DNA from: an uncultured bacterium | Lineage (GTDB): Bacteria; Acidobacteriota; Thermoanaerobaculia; Multivoradales; JAHEKO01 | Assembly (NCBI GenBank): GCA_938016625.1 | Contig: CALILB010000032.1 | Coordinates: 1-5,377 of the forward strand | Length of the DNA: 5,377 bases | Direction: 5' to 3' | Shown here: positions 1-5,377 of the stretch, in pieces | How the letters are laid out: every line of letters starts with the position of its first letter | Position numbering within the stretch: position 1 is the first letter of the stretch | Translations under genes and position numbers: made by a program | Notes under the pieces: generated by a model | Databases searched by the model: none | What the model was told of the DNA's origin: nothing | Seen by the model: the letters and a program-made list of their open reading frames with translations, nothing else

Positions 1-351
1 GGCCGGCCGGAGATCCGCAAGGTCAACTACCCGGGCCTCCCCTCCGATCCGGGTCACGCTTTCGCGAGCAAGCTCTTCTCGGGTTACGGAGGGATGTTGT
101 CGTTTTATGCCGAGAGCGCGGAGACCGCGGAGGCTTTTCTCGGACGGGTGAAGATCCCGCTCCATGCCGCCAGCCTGGGCGGTGTGGAGACCCTGGTGGT
201 GCGACCCTCCCGCAGCTCCCACCTGGGCCAGACCCCCGAAGATCGGGAGCGCCTCGGGATCACCGATGACCTGATCCGGGTCTCGGTGGGGATTGAAAAC
301 ACCGACGAGCTAATCGCCGACTTCGAACAGGCCCTGGCTGGTGGATCCTGA
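1..351 (+). CDS. Cys/Met metabolism PLP-dependent enzyme, C-terminal part (cystathionine gamma-synthase / methionine gamma-lyase family)
   Basis: The reading frame is open from base 1 and ends at the TGA at 349-351, giving 116 codons; the start and the PLP-lysine lie off the left edge. The visible part is the C-terminal domain of the fold-type I PLP enzymes of the Cys/Met metabolism family. It reads KVNYPGL near the left edge, then GYGGMLSFY, SLGGVETL (Ser at visible residue 58), and LIRVSVGIEN close to the end. In this family the Arg of the LIR(V/L)SVGIE motif (visible residue 93) binds the substrate carboxylate, and the Ser of SLG lines the active site. Such enzymes catalyse gamma-replacement or gamma-elimination on homoserine esters, cystathionine or methionine in the cytosol. 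The C-terminus alone does not separate cystathionine gamma-synthase, cystathionine gamma-lyase, O-acetylhomoserine sulfhydrylase and methionine gamma-lyase, so no symbol is given. It has no obvious functional link to the downstream genes. Confidence 0.93.
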   Translation, partial: GRPEIRKVNYPGLPSDPGHAFASKLFSGYGGMLSFYAESAETAEAFLGRVKIPLHAASLGGVETLVVRPSRSSHLGQTPEDRERLGITDDLIRVSVGIENTDELIADFEQALAGGS

Positions 352-362
352 CGCGGCCACCT

Positions 363-437
363 CGCCGGCCGAAGGGGTAGGTGGACGAAGCGGCCGGCCC
401 GACCACGCGCCGTCGGCGCGCGGTGCCCGCCGGCCGA
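363..437. repeat. nested GC-rich inverted repeats with a duplicated arm in the gap before tag
   Basis: This is the only structured part of the 112-base gap 352-463. CGGCCGGC at 391-398 is the exact reverse complement of GCCGGCCG at 429-436. Inside it, 402-411 pairs with 415-424 at nine of ten positions around a GTC loop (inner core CGCGCC/GGCGCG). Together they could fold as one long hairpin over 391-436. The ten-base word CGCCGGCCGA occurs twice, at 363-372 and 428-437, so the 391-398 arm could pair with either copy, giving two mutually exclusive hairpins. No run of T follows, so it is not a standard intrinsic terminator. It may still help end transcription of the upstream gene or hold the tag leader. 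Short GC palindromes are common by chance in such DNA, so a biological role is uncertain. Confidence 0.5.
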
Positions 438-445
438 GGTAATCG

Positions 446-451
446 AAGGAG
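446..451 (+). promoter_or_regulatory. ribosome binding site for tag
   Basis: AAGGAG (continuing as AAGGAGAT to 453) matches the Shine-Dalgarno consensus. It sits 12 bases before the ATG at 464, somewhat further than usual. A TAA at 440-442 in the same frame and the lack of another start codon in between fix the tag start at 464. Confidence 0.65.
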
Positions 452-463
452 ATTTCCAGAATC

Positions 464-1039
464 ATGACGACCCGATGTGAATGGGCCGGCACCGATCCGT
501 TGATGGTCGACTACCACGACCACGACTGGGGCACCCCGATCCACGACGACCGCACCCTGTTCGAGTTCCTCGTCCTCGAAGGGGCCCAGGCCGGTCTCAG
601 CTGGTCGACGGTGCTCAAGAAACGGGGACGGTACCGGCAGGTATTCGACAACTTCGATGCCGCCAAGATTGCACGCTACACGGAGAAGAAGACCGCCAAG
701 CTGCTGGCCGATCCCGGCATCATCCGCAACCGGCTCAAGGTCGCCTCGGCAGTACGGAATGCCAAGGCCTTTCTGGCCGTCCAGGAGGAGTTTGGCAGCT
801 TCGACGCCTTTGTTTGGCAGTTCGTCGGCGGCGAGCCGATCGTCAATCGGTGGCGGAGCTTGAAGCAGATTCCGGGCCAGACCGAGGAGTCGGACGCGAT
901 GAGCCGTGAGCTCAAACGCCGCGGCTTCAACTTCGTCGGCTCGACCATCTGCTACGCCTTTATGCAGGCCGTGGGAATGGTCAACGACCACACCGTCGAC
1001 TGTTTCCGCTACCAGGAGCTGGTGCACTCCGGCAGCTGA
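464..1039 (+). CDS. tag: DNA-3-methyladenine glycosylase I
   Basis: This 191-residue protein matches the usual Tag length (187 in E. coli) and aligns along its whole length. Tag is a cytosolic base excision repair enzyme that removes 3-methyladenine from alkylated DNA, leaving an abasic site. The family's zinc-binding residues are all visible: Cys5, His18, His176 and Cys180, matching E. coli Cys4, His17, His175 and Cys179. The active-site segment LEGAQAGLSW carries Glu39 (E. coli Glu38) and Trp47. Other conserved blocks are YHDHDWG near residues 17-23, GIIRNRLK near 85-92, and RRGFNFVGSTICYAFMQAVG before the zinc His. The start at 464 is the first possible one after an in-frame TAA at 440-442, and it has a Shine-Dalgarno sequence. 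The gene stands alone between a Cys/Met enzyme and the glyoxylate operon. I see no LexA or Ada-type operator, and nothing ties it functionally to its neighbours. Confidence 0.97.
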   Translation: MTTRCEWAGTDPLMVDYHDHDWGTPIHDDRTLFEFLVLEGAQAGLSWSTVLKKRGRYRQVFDNFDAAKIARYTEKKTAKLLADPGIIRNRLKVASAVRNAKAFLAVQEEFGSFDAFVWQFVGGEPIVNRWRSLKQIPGQTEESDAMSRELKRRGFNFVGSTICYAFMQAVGMVNDHTVDCFRYQELVHSGS

Positions 1040-1064
1040 CGGCACCACCCCACCGCGATATGCT
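1036..1064 (+). promoter_or_regulatory. possible weak sigma70-type promoter for the aceK operon
   Basis: CTGACG at 1036-1041 (4 of 6 to TTGACA) and TATGCT at 1059-1064 (4 of 6 to TATAAT) are separated by exactly 17 bases. They fall in the 44-base gap between tag and aceK, with the -35 element overlapping the tag stop codon. Transcription would start near 1071, leaving a leader of only about 13 bases before the aceK ATG. The match is modest and could arise by chance; the operon might instead be read through from tag, since no terminator is visible in this gap. Confidence 0.28.
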
Positions 1065-1083
1065 CTGATCGACGGGTCAGGCG

Positions 1084-2859
1084 ATGGGGAGTCGAGCTGC
1101 AGCGGAGCTGGCGGTCGAGACCATCCAAAGGGCCTTCGAGGGCCATCACGAAGATTTTCGCCATCTAACCAGGCGAGCCAAGCGACATTTCGAGCTGCGG
1201 GATTGGGAGGCCATCCGCTCGGATACCGTCGAGCGGGGCGAGCTCTACACCGGGAACATCGGCCAGACGATTCGAGATCTGGCGAGCCAGCTCGGGGAGG
1301 CTTCCCACAGTCGAGAGGTCTGGGCGGAGATGAAGACCGCCTACACCCGGGCCATCCTCGGCCGCAACGACTTCGAGCTTGCCGAGACCTTTTTCAATTC
1401 GCTCACCCGCATCGTTTTCCCCCATGATGGAGTCGATCCCACCATCGACTACGTCTCCAACGATTTTCCGCTGCCGTTTGCCGGCTGGGAGATGGCGAGT
1501 GCGCGCATGTACGCCGTGCGCCGGGTGGATGCCGTCGTCATCCAGAAGATCCTGGAACGGGCCCGACTCGAATCTCCATTTCAGGATCTGACTCGGGACT
1601 CGGAGGTAGTTGCGACCCGGGTGAATCGAGTGCTCGCGGAGACCTTTGGCACACCGGAGATCGAATCGCTCGATGTCCTCGAGCCGGTCTTTATCCGTAA
1701 CAAGGCCGCCTACATTATCGGCCGGGCGCGATGCGAGGGCTCGATCGTCCCCCTGGTTCTGGCGGTCCTCAATGAAGCGGATGGACTCCGGGTGGATGCC
1801 GTGCTGGCAAATGAAGCTGAGGTGAGCCGGCTCTTCAGCTTCGCCCGCTGGTACTTCCACGCCGATCTGGCGAGCCCGCGGGAGGTGATCGGCTTTCTGC
1901 ACTCGATCCTGCCCCGCAAGCAGATCGCCGAGCTGTACATCTCCCTGGGATACAACAAGCACGGCAAGAGCGAGTTCTACCGCGATCTCATCAGCTATAT
2001 CGCCGAGTGCGAGGAACGATTCGAGGTTGCACCCGGCCAGCGAGGACAGGTGATGGCGGTCTTCACCCTGCCCTCCTACGAATTTGTGTTCAAGGTGATC
2101 AAGGACTGGTTTCCCCCCACGAAATCGACCACCCGGGAGGAGATTCGAAAGCGCTACAGAACCCTGATGAAGCGGGATCGGGTGGGCCGTCTCGTGGACT
2201 ATCAGGAGTTCGAGCACGTCAAGTTCCGGCGCCAGCGGTTTGACGAGCAACTCCTCGAGGAGCTGCTGGAGGTGGCGGGGGAGACGGTGACCCTGGACGG
2301 CGACGACGTTGCCATCGGGCACATGTATGTCGGTCGTCGGGTCGTCCCGTTGGATCTCTATCTCCGCGAGGCGACGCCGGCGGAGGCCGAGCGCGCGGTC
2401 ACGGAATGGGGGCGTGCGCTCAGGGACCTGGCAGCCGCCGACATCTTCACCGGCGACATGCTGACAAAGAACTTTGGCGTCACCCGCCACGACCGGGTGG
2501 TCTTTTACGACTACGACGAAGTGACCTCCATCACCGACTGCAAATTCCGGCGTATCCCAACGCCACGCAGCGAGTTCGAGGAGATGACTGCCGAGCTTTG
2601 GTACACGGTGGCCGACGAGGATGTCTTTCCCGAAGAGCTGGACACCTTTCTGGGTCTATCGGGACCGGTGCGAGAGGCCTTTGAGCGGGAGCACTCCGAG
2701 CTGTTTGGCGTCGACTACTGGCGCCGGGTCCAAAGCCAAGTCGGCTCCGGCGAGATGATCGATTTCTTTCCCTATTCCGACGCTCAGCGACTGCTCCCTA
2801 CAGCCGAGACAGGGGCGGCCGAGCTCGAGGCTCGGCTGGTGCAAGGAGAGACGAGATGA
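1084..2859 (+). CDS. aceK: isocitrate dehydrogenase kinase/phosphatase
   Basis: This 591-residue protein matches AceK in length (578 in E. coli) and in sequence. AceK is a cytosolic bifunctional enzyme that phosphorylates and dephosphorylates isocitrate dehydrogenase at one active site, controlling the split between the TCA cycle and the glyoxylate bypass. The N-terminal regulatory domain (about 1-310) includes RAKRHFELRDW. The kinase-like domain starts with the nucleotide loop APGQRGQVMAVF at 316-327. ATP-site Lys337 lies in VFKVIKDWF, and RVGRLVD carries Asp372. Catalytic Asp458 and Asn463 lie in GDMLTKNFGVTRH, and Asp476 and Asp478 in FYDYDE. These sit one position after E. coli Lys336, Asp371, Asp457, Asn462, Asp475 and Asp477, so both activities look intact. 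The segment after DYDE (VTSITDCKFRRIP) differs from the usual CYMTEVNFRDIP type. An in-frame TGA at 1066-1068 makes 1084 the first start; its Shine-Dalgarno is weak. Its stop overlaps the malate synthase start. Confidence 0.97.
   Translation: MGSRAAAELAVETIQRAFEGHHEDFRHLTRRAKRHFELRDWEAIRSDTVERGELYTGNIGQTIRDLASQLGEASHSREVWAEMKTAYTRAILGRNDFELAETFFNSLTRIVFPHDGVDPTIDYVSNDFPLPFAGWEMASARMYAVRRVDAVVIQKILERARLESPFQDLTRDSEVVATRVNRVLAETFGTPEIESLDVLEPVFIRNKAAYIIGRARCEGSIVPLVLAVLNEADGLRVDAVLANEAEVSRLFSFARWYFHADLASPREVIGFLHSILPRKQIAELYISLGYNKHGKSEFYRDLISYIAECEERFEVAPGQRGQVMAVFTLPSYEFVFKVIKDWFPPTKSTTREEIRKRYRTLMKRDRVGRLVDYQEFEHVKFRRQRFDEQLLEELLEVAGETVTLDGDDVAIGHMYVGRRVVPLDLYLREATPAEAERAVTEWGRALRDLAAADIFTGDMLTKNFGVTRHDRVVFYDYDEVTSITDCKFRRIPTPRSEFEEMTAELWYTVADEDVFPEELDTFLGLSGPVREAFEREHSELFGVDYWRRVQSQVGSGEMIDFFPYSDAQRLLPTAETGAAELEARLVQGETR
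2843..2848 (+). promoter_or_regulatory. ribosome binding site for malate synthase inside the end of aceK
   Basis: AAGGAG lies 7 bases before the ATG at 2856, which shares ATGA with the aceK TGA (2857-2859). This is a strong site at ideal spacing, much better than the one before aceK. It supports the chosen start and suggests that malate synthase is made efficiently both by translational coupling and by direct initiation, which could let it exceed the regulator in amount. Confidence 0.8.
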
Positions 2860-4778
2860 CAGATCCCGAGAGCTGGAGAACCACCCTCGAGGTCCGCGAC
2901 GACCTCGTGCAGCGGTACCCGGATGTGTTGACCCCGGAGGCGATGGCCGCGATGGCGGTGCTGGCGCCGTTCGAAGCGGATCGCCGGGCGGTCATGGAGG
3001 CCCGCATCGCCAGACGCGCCCGACGGGCCCGCGACCGGGAGCGGATCGCCTTTCTGGATCCGGACTACGTCATTCCCCATTCCGAGATGCGAGTCCAGGA
3101 TGCGCGGGACGGCCGTTTTGTCGGCGGCGAGATTCCGGCCGACCTCGAGCGCCAGTGGCTGCAGGGAACCGGTCCCGGGGCGAAGCCGAATGCACCGGTA
3201 GACCAGAGCATCCGCAACGTCGCCTATGCGCTGCTGTCGGGTGCCGACGGCTGGATGTTCGACGGCGAGGACGCGCTTGGCCAGGTGACCTCCATGTCGC
3301 TGGACAATCAGCTCAATCTCAAGCTCGCCATCGCCAAGGATCCGTTGTTCCTCGAGGCAGCCGAAAAGGTGGCCGGCGAGATGAACCGGTGGGGCGAGGA
3401 GTTCTTTGGGCACCCGATTATCGACGACTGGTCGGCGCAGCTCGACTTCACCACCAAGATCTTCCGCGCCCGCGGTCTGCATCTGGACGACCGCCACGTG
3501 CGATTGGCGGATGGCACCGGATTCTCCGCCGCCATCGTCGATCTGGTGCTCTATGTCGTCAACAACTACCGGCGCCTTGGAGAGAGCGGCGCCTCGATCG
3601 TCCTCTACCTGCCAAAGATCCAGACCGCCGAGGAGGCGGCACTGTGGAACCGGATCATCACCGCGCTCGAGGAGCACCTCGGGCTCGAGGTGGGGACGAT
3701 CAAGGTCTATGTGCTGGTCGAGCAGCTCGAGGCCAGCTTCCAGCTGATGGAGATCCGTGCCGTTCTCGGCCGCCACTTTGTCGGCTTCAACACCGGCCGC
3801 TGGGACTACATCAACAGCGTCGCCGACGCCATGACCTGGGATCCCGACTTCATCAACCCCAACATCGACGCCATCGTCATGACCTATGGCTACATGCGAA
3901 TCTACGAGGACCGGGTGCGGCGGGCCGTCAACACACCCGACACAAACGGCAACTTCGCCCTCTGGCAGGGCGGCATGGAGCCCAACATCCCCGTCGGCTC
4001 GCCCGAGGGCGTCGCCGCCAGCATGGAGAAGGCGCTGGCGGGTGCGCGACGCGAGCAACAGGAGGGGGCGAGCGGCAAGTGGGTCGCCCACTGGCGGATG
4101 GTCCACATCGTGCGGCCCGTCTGGGAGGAGGTTGGTGAGGCCAACCAGCTGGGTCGGGAGTTCCCGCCGCTCACCTACACCGAGGCCGATGCCGACGGCC
4201 TGGTGCTGCTGGAGCCGGCTCCGCGCACCGTGCGGGGGGCGCGGGATCTGCTGAGCGTGGCGCTCCAGTACGGCAACGCTTTTGGCCAGGGCTTTCAAGC
4301 GGCGGCGCTCAAACCCGCCGACTTCTTTGGCAACGACGACATCCTCTACCTGATGGAGGACATGGCCACCGGGGAGATTCGGCTCAGCATCCTCTGGGAG
4401 TGGCTGCACAAGGAAGCTCCCTTCACCGACGACGATCCCGAGACCGGCGTCGAGGCCGGAGATCGGTTTACCGTCGAGTTGTTCGAGCGGCTGCTCGACG
4501 AGGAGTACCGGAAGCTGCTGGAGGCGAGCGACCGGGACGTTTACGACGTCTCGAAGGAGACCACGCTGCCCATCGCCCGCGAGATCGCCGACACCTATGT
4601 CAACGACGAGGTAAAGGCGCCCTGGTACATCGATCTTCTGAACATCAACCTCAACAACGTCGATCTGGACGTCGCCAAGAATCGAATCGTGCAATATATG
4701 GAAGCGTTCCGGCGCGATGGCACCCGGATCACCGAGAATCCGGATTTCGCCGCCGCCGGCAGCGAATCCAAGACTTGA
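2856..4778 (+). CDS. malate synthase, long divergent form
   Basis: This 640-residue protein is a malate synthase by its active-site motifs, though clearly diverged. The enzyme condenses glyoxylate with acetyl-CoA to give malate and CoA. Family signatures in order: LTPEAMAAM near the N-terminus; LLSGADGWMFDGEDALGQ (family: NSGA..FMADFED); RARGLH with Arg204, Arg206 and His209 (family RPRGWH, holding the active-site Arg); YLPKIQTAEEAALW; VLVEQLEASFQLMEI with metal-ligand Glu289 (family IETL); GFNTGRWDYINS with metal-ligand Asp317 (family GLNCGRWDYIFS); FALWQGGMEPNIP; KWVAHWRM (family WVAHPGL); and MEDMATGEIR with Asp502 matching the catalytic base of the family's EDAATAEI segment. All expected catalytic residues are therefore kept. 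It is about 100 residues longer than E. coli AceB (533), mainly beyond Asp502, ending in an unusual Asn-rich stretch (LLNINLNNVDLD) before the tail. The start shares ATGA with the aceK stop. It is closer to the A form than the G form (about 720 residues), but neither fits fully, so no symbol is assigned. Confidence 0.9.
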   Translation: MTDPESWRTTLEVRDDLVQRYPDVLTPEAMAAMAVLAPFEADRRAVMEARIARRARRARDRERIAFLDPDYVIPHSEMRVQDARDGRFVGGEIPADLERQWLQGTGPGAKPNAPVDQSIRNVAYALLSGADGWMFDGEDALGQVTSMSLDNQLNLKLAIAKDPLFLEAAEKVAGEMNRWGEEFFGHPIIDDWSAQLDFTTKIFRARGLHLDDRHVRLADGTGFSAAIVDLVLYVVNNYRRLGESGASIVLYLPKIQTAEEAALWNRIITALEEHLGLEVGTIKVYVLVEQLEASFQLMEIRAVLGRHFVGFNTGRWDYINSVADAMTWDPDFINPNIDAIVMTYGYMRIYEDRVRRAVNTPDTNGNFALWQGGMEPNIPVGSPEGVAASMEKALAGARREQQEGASGKWVAHWRMVHIVRPVWEEVGEANQLGREFPPLTYTEADADGLVLLEPAPRTVRGARDLLSVALQYGNAFGQGFQAAALKPADFFGNDDILYLMEDMATGEIRLSILWEWLHKEAPFTDDDPETGVEAGDRFTVELFERLLDEEYRKLLEASDRDVYDVSKETTLPIAREIADTYVNDEVKAPWYIDLLNINLNNVDLDVAKNRIVQYMEAFRRDGTRITENPDFAAAGSESKT

Positions 4779-4787
4779 GGGCTGGAG

Positions 4788-5377
4788 ATGAAAACACTGG
4801 AACAGCAGATCGCCAAAGCGGAAGAGTGGATGAACAGCCCACGCTTTGCGGGCATCACCCGCCTCTACTCGCCACGCCAGGTCGCGGCGCAGCGAGGCTC
4901 GATCGACCTCGATTACCCGGTGGCCCGTGCAGCGGCCGAGGCCTTCTACGACCACCTGCGGGAGCTGTTCGAGCAGGGTAGGGCGATTACCACCTTTGGA
5001 CCCTACTCGCCCGGGCAGGCGGTCACCATGAAGCGGTTGGGCATCGAGGGCATCTATCTCGGCGGCTGGGCCACCTCCGCCAAGGGTTCGCTGGACGAAG
5101 ATCCGGGCGCGGACCTGGCCAGCTACCCCTTGAGCCAGGTCCCGGACGAGGCGGCAACCCTGGTGCGGGCCCTGCTCACCGCCGACAAGAATCAGCACTA
5201 CGCCCGCTCCCGCATGACCGAGGCCCAGCGGCAGGCCACTCGCATGATCGACTTTCGCCCCTTTATCATCGCCGATGCCGACACCGGTCACGGCGGTGAC
5301 GCCCATGTGCGAAATCTCATCCGCCGCTTTGTCGAAGCGGGGGTACCGGGCTTTCACATCGAGGACCAGAAGCCGGG
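4788..5377 (+). CDS. aceA: isocitrate lyase, N-terminal part, ICL2 (AceA2)-like
   Basis: The frame opens at ATG 4788 and runs off the right edge after 196 whole codons. Isocitrate lyase cleaves isocitrate to glyoxylate and succinate, the first step of the bypass and the supplier of the malate synthase upstream. Visible landmarks are RFAGITRLYSPRQV (about 19-32), TTFGPYSPGQAVTMKRLGIE, YLGGWATSAKGS with the glyoxylate-site Gly92-Gly93-Trp94, DLASYPLSQVPDEAA, the metal/substrate segment IADADTGHGG (Asp163, Asp165), and HIEDQ at 190-194. The catalytic KKCGH loop should follow just beyond the window. From memory, this wording is much closer to Mycobacterium tuberculosis ICL2 and to fungal lyases than to E. 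coli AceA. If so, the full protein should be about 750 residues with an extra C-terminal domain. GAGGG at 4777-4781 overlaps the upstream stop and lies 6 bases before the ATG, supporting this start and co-transcription. The next in-frame ATG (codon 15) would cut into conserved sequence. Confidence 0.95.
   Translation, partial: MKTLEQQIAKAEEWMNSPRFAGITRLYSPRQVAAQRGSIDLDYPVARAAAEAFYDHLRELFEQGRAITTFGPYSPGQAVTMKRLGIEGIYLGGWATSAKGSLDEDPGADLASYPLSQVPDEAATLVRALLTADKNQHYARSRMTEAQRQATRMIDFRPFIIADADTGHGGDAHVRNLIRRFVEAGVPGFHIEDQKP

Noticed and set aside
1..8. GGCCGGCC at the window edge as a member of a dispersed repeat with the 364-436 palindromes
   Set aside because: It is in coding sequence (Gly-Arg-Pro) and is a simple GC palindrome expected by chance at this composition.
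391..436. Intrinsic terminator after the Cys/Met enzyme gene
   Set aside because: The hairpin is strong but is followed by AGGTAATCG without a T-run, so it is reported as a repeat and not called a terminator.
260..1048. A 262-codon open frame on the minus strand opposite tag
   Set aside because: It runs through the Cys/Met enzyme end, the repeat-rich gap and tag, with no motifs (only a low-complexity Val/Asp stretch), while tag on the + strand keeps its zinc and catalytic residues.
1040..1083. Terminator or operator between tag and aceK
   Set aside because: No hairpin, T-run or clear palindrome is visible in these 44 bases; only a weak promoter-like pair was found.
906..1427. A 173-codon + strand frame bridging tag and aceK
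   Set aside because: It overlaps the ends of two well-supported genes in another frame, and its composition (Ser, Arg, Pro, Gly-rich) is typical of out-of-frame reading.
1165..2490. A 441-codon open frame on the minus strand opposite aceK
   Set aside because: Same codon-bias effect. The + strand codes for an intact AceK over the whole span, and the antisense translation resembles no family I know.
2784..5357. An 857-codon open frame on the minus strand across malate synthase and isocitrate lyase
   Set aside because: It lies wholly opposite two genes with clear catalytic motifs. In GC-rich DNA with GC-biased third codon positions, stops are rare in some antisense frames. Its translation is rich in Gly, Val, Asp and Leu without recognisable domain motifs.

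Overview
This window is a stretch of GC-rich bacterial chromosome (about two thirds G+C by eye). All genes are on the + strand and there is no sign of mobile DNA, CRISPR or RNA genes. It holds the end of a PLP-dependent cysteine/methionine metabolism enzyme, a complete DNA-3-methyladenine glycosylase I (tag), and a tightly packed glyoxylate-bypass operon. The operon order is aceK (isocitrate dehydrogenase kinase/phosphatase), then a long divergent malate synthase, then the first 196 codons of an isocitrate lyase that runs off the right edge.

Layout: 1-351 is the C-terminus of the Cys/Met enzyme. 352-463 is a non-coding gap with nested GC-rich inverted and direct repeats and the tag ribosome binding site. 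464-1039 is tag. 1040-1083 is a short gap with a weak promoter-like sequence. 1084-2859 is aceK. 2856-4778 is malate synthase, joined to aceK by an ATGA stop/start overlap. 4788-5377 is the start of isocitrate lyase, 9 bases after the malate synthase stop.

How the genes fit together: isocitrate lyase splits isocitrate to glyoxylate and succinate. Malate synthase condenses glyoxylate with acetyl-CoA to malate. AceK inactivates or reactivates isocitrate dehydrogenase by reversible phosphorylation, so it sets how much isocitrate enters the bypass during growth on acetate or fatty acids. The set is functionally equivalent to E. coli aceBAK, but the regulator comes first, the malate synthase is diverged and about 100 residues longer, and the lyase start resembles the long mycobacterial ICL2 (AceA2) type as I recall it, not E. 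coli AceA.

Organism: the taxon cannot be fixed from this window. AceK is best known from Proteobacteria and the ICL2-like lyase from actinobacteria, so the mixture would suit a GC-rich free-living aerobe such as a member of Acidobacteriota, Myxococcota or a related lineage. That is inference. I see nothing that requires a wholly new system; the points most worth a second look are the malate synthase and the pairing of AceK with an ICL2-like lyase.
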